Positions 9,875 through 21,811 of a DNA stretch of 64,000 nt are shown here, piece after piece (position 1 is the first letter of the stretch; each line of letters begins with the position of its first letter). Source of the DNA: Daphnia pulex (lineage: Eukaryota > Arthropoda > Branchiopoda > Diplostraca > Daphniidae). The translations under genes were made by a program, and so were the position numbers. Below the pieces are notes generated by a model. It had not been told where the DNA came from and did not search any database. It was given only the letters and a program-made list of their open reading frames with translations. The DNA lies in NCBI RefSeq assembly GCF_021134715.1, contig NC_060018.1, forward strand, positions 9,007,501 through 9,071,500, given 5' to 3'.

Positions 9875-11737
9875 CGCTGCTTTGAGGTAATGTGTGACGA
9901 AATTTTAATTAAAATTAGACTGCGATAGACATTTTTTTGTATTACCAGTATGCAAGATATACTTTTATTTTCCCCATTTTGACACTAAAAAATAGAAATC
10001 ATCCGAAAGTACTGCTACTGTTGCTGCAAAACGGGGCTTCATCTAACGAAATCAATGGGAATAAAAGAACTCCGCTTCACTTGGCAGCCATTAATGGACA
10101 CGTCGATTGTGTTCGAATGTTACTGCTAGACTTGGAATGTGATCTAGAACTTGAAGTAATTATTTCAGTTTTTGATCGGACTCATTCTAGTAAATTTAAT
10201 GATTTTTATCTACAGGATTTTGATAGAAAAACAGACTTCCGACTAGCCGTTGAGTCGTCTGTTCAATCTGTGGAATTGTTTAATTTGTTTCACGCCACGG
10301 GCAAGTGGAATAATACTTTTGCGGAGAGATGGTTCCTACACTTGGCCTCAGAAAATAATAATTTTGGTTAAGAAACAACCTTTATACCAATTGGTGCTAT
10401 CGTAGGTACAACCGATTGTGTTTATGGAAATCTTTTTATTTTAATAACTAAGAGCAATAAAGGTTCTATTGAGTTGTCCGGAAGGAAAGAAATTGGCCCT
10501 ATATTTTAGTAAACATGACGACGAGGCGCTGCTATATGATGCCTAGTAGCTTTGTTCATAATCAGGTGAGTTTGGTCTCGTATTCTATCAACCAAAGAAA
10601 ATTATCAAACTCCTTTTGAATAAGAACTTAAAATCGTCATTCAAATGTTTATCGCTAGATCGTCAAATTGTTGGTGTCTGAGGTGGATGAAGACGAAAAC
10701 GGGAAACCGTGGGCAATTGATACACCAAACAAGGAAGGAAAAACACCGTTGATGAGAGTCGTTGAGAAGTGTAACTACGAACTGATTGAGGTCCTGATCA
10801 GAGATGGTGCAAACCTCCAAATCACTGACGATGACGGTGACTCCATTTCATTACGCTGCGCTTTTGTACCGAGGCCTCTCGAATGGCCAAATCAGGAAAC
10901 TGCCCCAGAAATCTTCAAGGTAAACATTGATCAGCAACGTAGTATGAGTTATCTGTGACAATGATGTATATTTCTAACACTCAATTACGTTTTCATCCCG
11001 GTTTACATTTCATTAGCTCTACAATGAATTGAAAAGGAAACATCCTGGCGAGAATCTACCTCCCATCGCTGCCATCATCGACTACCTCGTCATTAACGGA
11101 GGAATTCCCCATAATTTGACGTTACCTGAAATTAAAAATCTCATTGGCGACGACTTTCTCTACGAGGAAATAACCGGAGATGCAGCAGCCAACACCAACA
11201 TAAATGATGACGATTATGTTGACATCGAAGGGTCCGATTCGGAAACAACTGACGTGTCATTCATGGGCGAAATAATGAATAATCAACGCGAGCCTATTAA
11301 TGACCAACCGACTGCTGAAAGTTCCATCGACAATCCGGTCCCTGGCAATTCGCGGCCCTTTAAAGTAGTAACGTGCACAATTGAAAAAAAAACAGAAAAG
11401 AAAAGAAGATGGATCAGCTGAAGAAAACATTTTTTGGATCATAATTGACGAAAATGGAAGAAGATACAGTCAACAAAAAGTTGCGGGAATTTTTCAATGC
11501 ACAGCCAACGTTGAGTCTTTGACCAAATCAAACGGGTTAAAGAAGTGCAGAGGAACAATTTTCGTGAAAGACCTGAACGTAACACTGGGGGAATTGGAAA
11601 AAGACAAAGAAAAGAAATTCACGTTCGAAGTCCGAAATCCGCACGAAGAGCACGTGACCAGCAAGAGAAAACCAAGCGAAATAGAATCGGACACTCCATC
11701 AACGAGTAGCAAAAGAAAAAAGAAGACGTCATATTAG

Positions 11738-13229
11738 AAAAATTAGATTAAGACATCTTGATTTTCTTTACCTCTTAAATGGGGCCTATAACTAACTCCC
11801 ATTATCTGTTTTTTGTTGTACCTTCTGTGAAAGAAATTCGATGATGACTGAAAGCGACAGAGATGTATGTTATATCTTCTGTCCATCACACAGAAAGAAT
11901 TGCAAGAAAACATTGAAACAACTCTTGGATTTTTCTAATAATTTTCAATAAGAATAAATATGTTTGGTGGTCTGGTAGATTACCTATTTTGAAATTTTGA
12001 TTTTGTAAGTGTTAACTCATGAAGTGTGCTGTCTCTCCGAGATTTCAGATTTGCATGACATCTTCTCATGGGAAGGGAGAAGGATTCCTCCTTCCCAAGT
12101 CCTTTAGCTTCACTGCAGGTTCCATGTTGGTGTTGATTGACCTACAGAAAACACGAAAATCCAAAAATTGTTTGGTTTCTAAACTTATTTTCTGGTCAGT
12201 AATCTGTGACACTAAGACTGTTATAGTCATGTAGACAATGATAGACAGTCAGAGTATAGCCTAGTTGGAACAAAGCTTCTGTGCTGGTTTCAAAAATTCA
12301 ATCACTTGCTATGACGTCACTAGAAATGCAAATATAGTTTCAAAACGATCGATTTCGATTACAAACAAGTAAACAACTTGCAATCAAAGCAATCAAATCG
12401 TTTTGAATAAACGTGCATTCAATATCAACAGCCAAAAACGCGGCTTCGAAAACACCTTTACTACACAACCACATTTTACGAAAAAAAAAGCCCTTCGGGA
12501 ACCTCTCCAAGGAGCCTCGGCGCATTGGTAGCAGTGTCGAATTCTTAAAATTAATTTTTATTAATTTTTGCCGATTTTTTAAAGAAAAATGCCAGAGAAA
12601 AAGGAGAGAACAAAGGGGTCCGACGGTTTTCCCTCTTCTATTCTTCCCTCAGGGCAGGATACGCTCCACGCGACGTGAGAAGAAAAATCAAAATTTATTA
12701 AAAAATCGGCAGAAATCAGCGTTTCATTAAAAAATTTGAAACTTTGTCCAAATGTAGACGACTATGTTGTCTACCGTTTGTGCAAGTTTCAAGTAAAAAT
12801 TGATTAATTTCAATTTTTTATGATTTTTAACTAGCATACACTTAAGCTTGGAAACATATGGCGAGCGCGCCGATGTTTCCAAACTTTATGTCTAGCACTT
12901 TGGGGATAAACTTCAATTTACTAAAATCAGAAAAAAATCATGGTGAAAGGAAATTCTTTCCTCACCAAGATGATTTTTTTAAATTTGCTTTGCGATAACT
13001 CAAACGTGAGTTATCGCGAAAAAAAGGGAGACACTTTGTGTCATCGGACTTAGAAAATTTTCAAACCGTTTATAGCTCATAGTTCACCCAATTGTCCACC
13101 AGGCAGCGCTGATCATAGCCGACCACTGGCTTCAGCCGAGATAGCCGATTCCAACCATAAGTTCCTCCACCATACTAATACACTTCAATCATGGTCTTTA
13201 CTTGAAAAAAGGGGATTTTCGGGTCATTT
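11738..13229. other. Non-coding stretch with small hairpins
   Basis: I see no convincing gene here. Two short palindromes stand out: 12843-12884 (TTGGAAACAT and its complement around a GC-rich loop) and 13003-13027 (GCGATAACTC, six-base loop, GAGTTATCGC). A 16-bp TTGCCGATTTTTTAA-type stretch near 12566 recurs inverted near 12698. These look like fragments of old fold-back repeats. Confidence 0.4.
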
Positions 13230-13238
13230 GAGGCAACC

Positions 13239-13988
13239 ACGATGTATAATGAGAGGTGGGCGAACCCGAGAGGAAAGAACTGTGCCAACTTTCGGTACTT
13301 GTTCTTACTTCTGCCGCTAGGTTCTCTAGTGTTAGTGGCCCTGAAATCTGGCGCCAAGTTTAACCATTGTGGATAAAGCATCTTGGTTAAAGGGAGTTTT
13401 AGTTTAGAAACAATAAAATTAAGACCATGCTAGTTTGTAATAACGTAACATCAGTTACAATTTATTGATTTCAATAAAATAAATTTTAAAAAATAAGTAG
13501 TGTTGTCGTTATTATTGGTCATTGGTAGAAAATAGTTAAAATTGGGGAATCTAACAAACGTACTCGTCATAGAGGGGAATAGTAATTGGGAGCATGATAT
13601 ACCTGGTCGTTACTTCTTTTCATTTTCTTTCCCCATAAAATGAATTGCCTTTCTTCTTTGGGTGGTTTAAAATTAAATACCTTTGCATATTTTTCTTTTG
13701 CTGATTTGTATCCCGTAAAACATCCAACAACGAAACACTTAACCATTTCGCAACACGATTTATCAAAAACACATCACCCTAAGTCAAAGAACGAAATTAT
13801 AAAATGAAACAATGAAATGGAATCTACTATCAACAATGGCAGACGCTTACTTCTGAGAATTCGCGCCAAATCTCAGGGCCACTAACACTAGAGAACCTAG
13901 CGGCAGAAGTGTAAACAATTTCAGAAAGTTGGCACAGTTTTAAGAGGGGGCGCCCTACTGAGTTTGCCCACCTCTCATTATACATCGT
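13239..13988. mobile_element. 750-bp MULE-type MITE with perfect 9-bp TSD
   Basis: The ends are inverted repeats beginning ACGATGTATAATGAGAGGTG, followed by a second conserved block (CACTAACACTAGAGAACCTA and its mirror at about 13320-13345 and 13880-13910). The 9-bp direct repeat GAGGCAACC borders it at 13230-13238 and 13989-13997. The AT-rich centre has no transposase. Size, TIR length and 9-bp duplication fit a non-autonomous Mutator-like element. The right end lies 219 bp before the EXO1 start codon, so it may contribute to the EXO1 upstream region. Confidence 0.88.
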
Positions 13989-14207
13989 GAGGCAACCCTG
14001 CAGTGCCTGCACGTCTTTCTGCCATTTCCAAAGTTACAGCACTGAAAATGTTGTGGTTGTGCACTCTTCTTTCTTCTCCTGTGCTCCTGCCTACTGCTTA
14101 GTGCCCTAGTCTGAAATTTTCACTGGATTAATTTGTTTTAAAATTAGGTTTTTAGTTTCCCTTCACTGCTGCAACTAGCCTAGGATTCTTTCTATATCTT
14201 TAACATA

Positions 14208-16632
14208 ATGGGAATATCCGGGCTTTTACCTTTTTTGAAAAAATCATCTGTAAATTGCCATGTCCGCCAATTCAGAGGCAAAACTGTGGCAATTGATGGT
14301 TATTGTTGGCTACATAAAGGAGCTTTTTCATGTGCCGACAAATTAGTGAAAGGAGAAAAAACGGATGCGTAATACGATTTAGATTCATTTAAAATCTTGA
14401 TTATGCATTGAAAGTATCTGTTTTACAGGTATGTCACTTACTGTATGAAATTTATAAATATGCTTTTGTCACATGACATCAAACCAATCTTAGTTTTTGA
14501 TGGACAACCATTGCCTTCAAAATTGGGAACAGAATTAAAACGAAGAGAGTATAAACAGTATTAATCTTGTGAAAATAATTTTTTTTAATAAGTTGTATTG
14601 TTTTGTTATTCAGAAATCGTGAAAGAAACAAAATTCAAGCCAGAGAATATCTTCGCCTAGGAAACAATTCAAAGGCCAGAGAATGTTTTCAAAAATGTGT
14701 TGACGTGACATCTACAATGGCTTTGGAATTAATTAAAGTTTGCAGAGCAAGAAATATTGATTGTATTGTTGCTCCATATGAAGCAGATGCTCAGTTGGCA
14801 TTTTTAGCAATTCAAGGTAAATTTTGCTTTCTCAACGTTAACAATGCAATTTTCAGTCAACAAATTCTCACCTGCAGGTATAGCCCATTTGATTATCACT
14901 GAAGATTCAGACTTGCTAGCATTTGGTTGTCCTCGAATATTGTTCAAAATGGACCAAGCTGGAACTGGTGTACTCATCGAAAAAGATAAACTCTTTCTGT
15001 CTCTTGGAGGACAGGCTGAGTTCTTCAATGATGAAAAGTAAAGTATTTGTTAATTAAATAACTTGTTCAACTAAATGTTGATTTTGCTCACTGTAGAATT
15101 TTTATTAATTAGATTCAGAAGGATGTGCATTCTATCTGGATGTGATTATTTACCTTCGTTAAAAGGTATCGGATTGGCGAGAGCGTTCAAATTCTTCAGT
15201 GGGAGTACAGACAGCGATTTAAATTCAGTACTTTATTTATTTTTTCTCGAACATGTGACAGGTGGTAATAAACTTTTTCTTGTATCAACAGCTCCTTTGC
15301 AAAGTCCCTGCCTGCTTGAATATGCCTACTCTCGAAATCACTTTGGAATACCGAGAAAATTTCGTCAAGGCTGAACAGACATTTCTATATCAACTAATAT
15401 ATGAACCGAGGCAACGGAAGCTACTTCCTCTCACTACTTATCCACCAAATTTAGACCCTGAGAGTTTACCGTTTGCTGGACGCTACATGACAGATGACGT
15501 CGCTTTCCAACTAGCAATAGGTAAGTGTAATAATTAAATAAATTGTAAGTAAAGATTTGTATAATTATATATTAATTTTAATAGGTAATCTGGATGCCGA
15601 AACTCTAGAAAGACTTGACAACTATGATCTGGACATGGTAGTCTCAAAACGAAATCAATGCTTACTCACGAAACACCCTAGCATCTGGTCTAAGAATTTC
15701 GTTGCCCAGCAGTATAGTTCATCTTCATCTGAGGTTGTAAGTGCAAAACCCTCCATGACATTTGTGTGCAAGCAAACTACTGCCAAAATAGAATTTAGTA
15801 TACCAAAAGCAGCCGAACAAGTCGAAGGTATAAGCGACAACGAGCTGGCAAGCCAATATACCAAGAAGGAATCGCCGTCCTCACCTATTTTAACTCGTAA
15901 ACGTAAACGAACCAATGAAAACATTTCTCCGTCTCAAAGTCAAGCCAGACGTTCGATCGAATCATCTCTTCGAACAGAAGCATCCGTGAATAATGAAAGT
16001 GAAAAATGCAATGGTCTTGCATCATTATTGGATCCCTTTGCAGAACCTATTATGACGAAAACGGTTTCCGAGAATGTGACACCTTTGAGGAAAAGCAACC
16101 CATTCGTCAAGTTAAAAACTTCGTCAAAAGATGTCAAAACTTCACCACAAACTTCTCCAATTTCTTCCACGTTCAAGACACTCCAAACTTTCAGTCAATT
16201 GAGGAAGTTTGATCCCAATGGCCAGGAGATAGTTACAAGTGCCTATTTCCATGCAGAGAACGTCACATCTACTGAAAAACCAAAAAGTAATATTCTTAGT
16301 TGTGGCAACCACGTGATGCCAATAAATGTAAGCGAAATCTCTTCCCAGTCGCCGAAACCTTATGCGGGAAAGAAAGACACATGTTCACCCTCTATGGTAA
16401 TAATTCAAAAACATCTTTTATCCCTTTTAACTTTTAATTTGCAATATTTATTTGTTAACAGAATTCATCAATCAATACCGAGGAATCTGTCACTATCACC
16501 AAGAAGATCCCACTCAGTGGGTTTCGAGTTTCCGGGCTTAGTCGACAGAAAAATAAGGACCCTTCAAAAACAATTGTAACAAATGGAATGAGGCAACTTG
16601 ATTTGCGGAGTATGTTTGCTCCGAAACCGTGA
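14208..16632 (+). CDS. EXO1: Exonuclease 1 (XPG/Rad2 family), 8 exons
   Basis: Model: join of 14208-14368, 14429-14557, 14614-14816, 14878-15037, 15113-15227, 15292-15520, 15585-16396 and 16462-16632, giving 659 residues; every junction keeps phase with GT/AG borders. EXO1 is a 5'-to-3' exonuclease and flap nuclease of mismatch repair and double-strand-break resection. The N-terminal XPG block starts [10 protein letters not shown]. Metal-binding acidic residues are seen in [37 protein letters not shown] and [14 protein letters not shown]. The C-terminal half is low-complexity and Ser/Lys-rich, as in other EXO1 proteins, and the protein ends [12 protein letters not shown]. The QxxLxxMF pattern resembles a PCNA-binding PIP box (inference). 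The length is shorter than the human protein mainly in the disordered tail. No lesion is seen; the gene appears intact. Confidence 0.95.
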
Positions 16633-16969
16633 TTTGGCGGGCTCGCTACAATCGAGATTTTCCATTCCCAGGAAGAGCATTCTATTTTAATTTAATAAAT
16701 CGATTTTGTACAGTGCCCATGCAACTCAGTTTACTCGAACGATTTTTTGGTTAATAAATTCATAACTTTCTTTATAATTTAAGTTTACCTATATTCCTAA
16801 CTATTTATGTAAAAAACAAGTTCTTCACAGTGCATGGGCAGTAAAAAACAACGGAAAGGTGTCAATTCGTTAGTATTCCCATCATAGGGAATATTGGAGA
16901 ACCTAGTGATCACATGATAAAAATGGTTTTCAACTGTAGGCTACATTTTGAAATCGAGGATATTTTATG

Positions 16970-18897
16970 TTACCTAACGAAAAAAGTAGTTGAATAGAGA
17001 GAATGGCTGGCCGCTTTAAGGAGCCAGAGCTGTTTTATGGCATAAAGCACCAAACCTTCAAGATTATCCAATTCATTTCCAGGACGAACATCGTTTGTAA
17101 ATTGTTGCTCCAATCGAGGCGATCCAACCACGACAATGCGCAAGTTTTTCATAGCCATGATTTCGTTCAACCAGTGAGCAGGGTCCACGGATAGCTCGTC
17201 GTACAATTCGTCATCGTAAATATCCATAATCTACGTATTCATAAATATATATCATCATATGCACCTACAGAACTATATATACTAGAACGTCGTTATACTT
17301 ACTCTAGCATTTAGCCCTTTGAATTGGTCTTTAAGTTGATTAACCTGCTGCGTTAGCTGGCTGTTGTCGCGTAACCATAGCAATAAAATGTTCTTTCTTG
17401 TACTACCAGTAGTTATTACTGAAGATCTGGTTAAATGAATAGCTGGAAACTTTCGATGGTTACGCATTTGAGATCGTCTTCTGATTCCATAGATCAATGC
17501 TCCCACAAATCCAGCAACCAAGACAAGGCTAATTATTACAGCAGATAAAATTGTTGTCGAGTGATTCCCAACACTATCTCTGTCAAAGAAATGATCTAAT
17601 AATTTTTTTTTTTTTCCAATTTTACAGTGATGTTTTGACCTATGTACAATGATTACCCTAAAACTGATCCTCTTGGTAACCACTGCGTATTAGTCGAAGG
17701 GGAAGAATGAGCAAGCTCAATCACGTCGCTGTGAACAGTACAGTGGTCCTTGACTTTCCATATATTACCGTAATTGCAGCGCTGTATGATAAAATAGAGT
17801 CACATAATGTATCAATGGTTTATTTATTTACAAATTTATTTATTACCTGATCAAGAGGCCTCACGAAAGCGCAATATTTGCCGACCGTTAAATTGTCAAA
17901 AATGCATTCTGGTTTCGACTAATTTATTTCTCGATTAGATTTTAAAAATTTCGAAAAGTATAGTGAATACCTGGTTGGCATAACAAACTGAAGAACGCCC
18001 AACGGAAATGGATAATGAGGCTGAATCACACTCCGATAATAAAACCTCGTATAAGTTGAAATCGTACTCCACATCAGCCGGAAGAAACTGGACGATAATG
18101 CTAGAACTAGACATGACGACAACGATGATTAAATCACCATCAACCCTACAATTTATATTTGTTCTAGGCACAATAGTGACAGTTCTCTATACTCATTCAA
18201 CTGTTTGGTGCATTATTGGTGTGCTGCAGTGCATTTAATGGTTCCCTTACAATCGTTTGTCGGGTAGTTGGACGATAAGTAAAAACCCGTAAAAACCTTC
18301 ACTTAATAGTGCCACGACTAGGAGAAAACACCAGAATATGTTTTTTTTTTTAATATTTACTATGTTGGCAAAGGATGGATGATGAATTGTGTAGTCCAGT
18401 TTTGAACAGCCATAGGACGGCGTGTGGTTCGTGTGACGAAATAAACGCTAATTGGCTGGAAACTTATTGTGTTGTTGAACCAGGGAACAATCGTCAGTCG
18501 ATAAAAGCCGCTATAGACGTAGCGCAAACTAACGAGGAAATACTACAAACAATTACGGAAATAAGTAGGCAATAGAAAATGCGAGATTTAAAAGTTATCT
18601 TACGTTTTCTGCGGTAATATCATAAGCGGTATGAGATATAAGGTAAGCATCATCTGTACAGGAAATTTTGTCCGTCGAATGGTTCCAATCGGCAAACAAG
18701 TATATCTTGTAAGAAGTAAATAATTCGTCGCTATTTTTAATAAGAGAAACATTGACGGTAGCTGTTACTTCGTCATAATCTAAATTAAGTGGACTGACGT
18801 TTTTGTTCTTTTCACACACTCGCTGTAAACTTGGAAGTTTTGCTTTAACGGAAGCTATTATGAATAATAACACGTAGCACAAAAATGTCCTGTACAT
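16970..18897 (-). CDS. Interleukin-17 receptor-like protein with SEFIR domain
   Basis: Model: complement of 18604-18897, 17971-18087, 17847-17918, 17657-17781, 17303-17579 and 16970-17230, about 381 residues with all phases matching. The start at MYRTFLCYVLLF gives a 19-residue signal peptide; an in-frame ATG 17 codons upstream is less likely. The ectodomain (to about 205) is Cys- and Asn-glycosylation-rich, resembling fibronectin-III modules of IL-17 receptors. A transmembrane helix follows at about 213-235 (ILSAVIISLVLV...) then a basic RRR stop. Residues about 267-350 fit the SEFIR domain: ILLLWLRDNSQ, a central acidic DIYDDELYD, DPAHWLNEIM, and RIVVVGSPRL. SEFIR domains recruit adaptors of the Act1 type. 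It lies tail-to-tail with EXO1, 337 bp apart. The final exon could be longer, since the stop overlaps a GTAACA donor-like site. Confidence 0.8.
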
Positions 18898-20300
18898 TGC
18901 GGAACTACATGATCCCGAAGAGCACTGATTACAACAAACTAAACACAACGACCATTAGCCACACAATGCAATATCGGTAAGAGATGATCTTAAGAATTCC
19001 TATCATTATTTTCGATACACTGGCCTCGTTAAGGCTGTCATCAGAAGTTTTAAGAAAAAAAAATCGAGATGCTGCTTGGAATTGGAAGTGAAAACCTTCA
19101 GCGACGAACAGGCATCAACAGGCAACCACCGTGTAGCGCTTGCGTAGTTACAAGTAAGGTCCATAGCAAAGCGCTCGTGACTAGCCAATCAAATGAGTTA
19201 ACTTTTTATTCTTTCCATGAGATTCTACTTTTATTTTAACCGAGGCTTTTTCTTTGTCAAGGGTTTGGATGAAGAGCATGGGCTAGAATAACACGGCCTC
19301 AATCCATACAATATTAAGGAAGCACGAACGGTTTAGTTTTGATATTTTTTGGCACGGATTTTTATGCGAATTAAAGAAAAATTTACTGTAATGAATTAAT
19401 ACTAAAATCATGGCAAAAAAGAAATATAAAAAATGAGAAAACAAATTTCTCATATTTTCAAGAAATACAAGGAACAAGCAAACAAGGAAAGAAAAGACTG
19501 GCTACCGCTACTTATATCTTTTTGGTGAAGAGAACGGATACAGGTTATGGCGCGCTAATCAATTCTTTTCATCAACGTTTGGTATGCAGTTTGCGTAAGA
19601 CAACAGCGTAACGCAAGTTACTAAATTATTCATCAAAGGCTCATTAAATCTCACGAAAGTTTTAATGACAGAGGGCAAGCGGCTTCCTCCGTTAAACAAT
19701 ATCCTACATTAAAACTTTTTAAAAATAAATATGAGCATGATAGTAAAATAGTGCATAAGTCAAGTAAAACTATAAACTACAAAGCAAGAAATAAGTGAAA
19801 TCTAACTCACTCTATTGAAACTTATTATAGGTACATATAACTGGTATGAAGTAAATCTGTGAAATTTTCCTTTTTAGGTAGCTCATATAAGGATGATAGC
19901 TGATAATTTCGTTGGCACTATTTTGGTGGGCGCATCGTTTGGGTATTTTCCTGCGGGATCAAGTTGGATAAATATTGGCTGTAGCATTGCCGACTAGATG
20001 GACTAGTTCAAGCCTAGAGGATCACATTCCATAAGTGACACAGCCCTCAGGCAATAGGCTCTCGAATGAATACTAGCGCCACCTCCACGACTATAATTGC
20101 TTCATTGAGCGTTTATCAATAGTCTTATCCACGAAAGTGACGTTATTGACAGGAAATATGTTCTGGGCCTGTGACACGACGGCCTGTGCGGGCGGGCTGT
20201 GTGTGATGTGTGAATAAAAAATACTTCCTTGTACGAACCCTTGCTGTTCGACATTTTTTTTTTACATTTGTTACAATTGTCCGCCCCGCCTTATCTGGCT
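18898..20300. other. Intergenic AT-rich region, no gene recognised
   Basis: Upstream of the IL-17R-like gene on its strand, so the promoter should lie within the first few hundred bases after 18897. Only short frames without recognisable motifs are present. No repeat with clear ends was found. Confidence 0.4.
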
Positions 20301-20379
20301 TTGTCTGACCAACTGACGAAGGTCAGATGACGTCCGATTTTGTCTGACGTCATCTGACCTACGTCAATTGGTCAGACAA
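20301..20379. repeat. Long hairpin (about 34-bp stem)
   Basis: TTGTCTGACCAACTGACG-AAGGTCAGATGACGTC pairs with its downstream complement with three mismatches or gaps around an 11-base loop. The half-site GTCAGA/TCTGAC appears five times. It could fold as a cruciform or RNA hairpin, or be a tiny fold-back element. No target duplication is seen. Confidence 0.7.
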
Positions 20380-21530
20380 TATGTAGTAGACATCAACTTA
20401 ACTCAAATGCTGCGTCGCCGTAATGGCAACAAATAGGAGCCAGTGGCCAGTCAAAAGTTGGTTGAGGGTCGAGTTAAATTTAAATTTAAGCAAGGGCAGA
20501 GCTGAGGTCACACGCCAGGAAAGAAATAACGCGTGTTCTAAGTCTAATGTTATAAGGGTATCCAGGTTATCTGCTTCTAGTTGATACAGAGGTGTCGCTG
20601 TCGCTGGCTGATTTCTGGCTGATTTCACTGGAAAGCACACACAACCGTCAGAGCGCTCCTAATGGTGTAACGGTATGTAACACTTACGGGTCATTCCGCC
20701 GAGTTTCGAATTTTTCCGTCGCAAAAAATTAGATTTGCTTGATTTTTGTATCAAAGGATTTTTTTTTTATCGTGAACGGGAAGCCTTCAATTAAATGTTA
20801 AAGTTTTGCGCTTATTCACAAATTTTATGCGCGTTTTTTCATTTAAATTACTGCGCAGGTCATTTAAATTAATTTTAAAATCATGAAATTTTTTACAAAT
20901 TTGGATACGATCTGAAAGACCAGATTTGATCAGCTGACTATTTAAAAAAAATCTTTGAACTGAGATTGCTACATGAAGACAAAATGTTTTTCAGTTACAA
21001 ATACATCAATAGAAGGAAAAAAAATTCTATTTTTTATCGTTATTTTTTCATAATTTTAAAAGTATTCGTATTTACGAATACTTTTACACATACACTAGTG
21101 TCAATGGAGGTTTCATAAACAATTTTAAAAAAAGTGGGCTTTTGCTTCCGATTTTTGAATACGGAAGCTTTTACACACTTTAAAATTAAATGACTATACT
21201 TAGAAATAATTAAAAAAAAAAAAAAAAAAAACGAAAGCTCGTGAAAAATTGGTTTAGAAACTTATATTTAAATGTCTTAGAAAATGAAATGATTGGGACA
21301 AAAATGATAAATAAAAAAAAACGCAGGTAAAAAGTCCTCTACGGCAAAATGAAAAAAATCGACTTTTATTTTGTGGTATCTCGGAAACTACCGGTCAAAA
21401 ATCACTGAAATTTTTGAAAAAATCAGTGACTTACCCGCGTCCAAGAGCTGGCAGATCGGCGTATATTGACCTTATTTTAAATTGTACTTGAAACGATAAA
21501 ACAAAAATAAGAATAATGAATACGAATATG

Positions 21531-21792
21531 TGTTGTGAACCGTGTTTTTAGGGGAGTGGCTGGATTCCAGGATAAGAGATAACAGATGAATAAGACGACA
21601 TAAGGCAACGTAGAGTCAACAACGTAGAATCGTCGTTGGGATGATGAAAGGAAAAGACGGGGGCAGTAAGGGACACGACCGTGAAGGTGACGGTCGAAGA
21701 AGGTGAGCGGAGGCAAAAGCGGAAGCTGGAGCAAGTGCAAAGAGAAGAAAAGAAAGGATTGGGATCCGAGGAGAAAGAGGCAGCGGATAACA
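21531..21792 (+). mobile_element. Solo-like LTR of a retrotransposon remnant
   Basis: The segment opens TGTTGTGAACC and closes GGATAACA, giving the TGTT...AACA ends typical of LTRs. Immediately after it is a primer-binding-type sequence (see next entry). Purine-rich sequence fills the LTR. No gag or pol frame follows; a short frame at about 22028-22164 starting MLDEPTIPHLPPG may be a relic. No second LTR was found within the window. Confidence 0.45.
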
Positions 21793-21794
21793 TT

Positions 21795-21811
21795 TGGTGT
21801 CAGAAGTGGGA
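21795..21811 (+). other. Putative retrotransposon primer-binding site
   Basis: TGGTGTCAGAAGTGGGA lies two bases after the putative LTR end. This TGG-initial sequence, complementary to a tRNA 3' CCA end, is the form used by many Gypsy-type elements. It supports the LTR call. Confidence 0.45.

Larger units (their letters stand above)
1521..11737 (+). pseudogene. Mind-bomb-like (MIB/HERC2-ZZ-ankyrin) gene, frameshifted and split by a MULE
   Basis: Exons recognised: about 1521-1619 (MIB/HERC2 strand ending YDLR), 1776-1977 (GVKHPGV then a ZZ-type finger with CRGCGQ, LCTFCF and a His pair), 2043-2145 (RRGADWKYGDE, second MIB/HERC2), 2227-2601, 2682-2892, 2962-3401 plus 9885-9886, 9996-10155 (ankyrin TPLHLAAINGH), 10216 to about 10365, 10659-10919 (ankyrin TPLMRVVEK) and 11017-11737. 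Most borders are GT/AG. MIB proteins are E3 ligases acting on Notch ligands; no C-terminal RING is visible here. Lesions: one base missing near 1876 in the zinc finger, a frame break near 2780-2800, one base missing near 3315, tandem stops near 10545, and a frame break in an A9 run near 11384. The last frame holds a C-C-H-H pattern and Lys-rich tail loosely like a FLYWCH finger. The MULE sits at 3402-9874. The first MIB domain lacks its N-terminal half. Probably a decayed paralogue. Confidence 0.8.

Noticed and set aside
12508..12540. tRNA-like 5' half (GGCGCATTGGTAGCAG, A-box-like)
   Set aside because: No anticodon arm, B box or 3' acceptor complement follows; at best a SINE or tRNA fragment.
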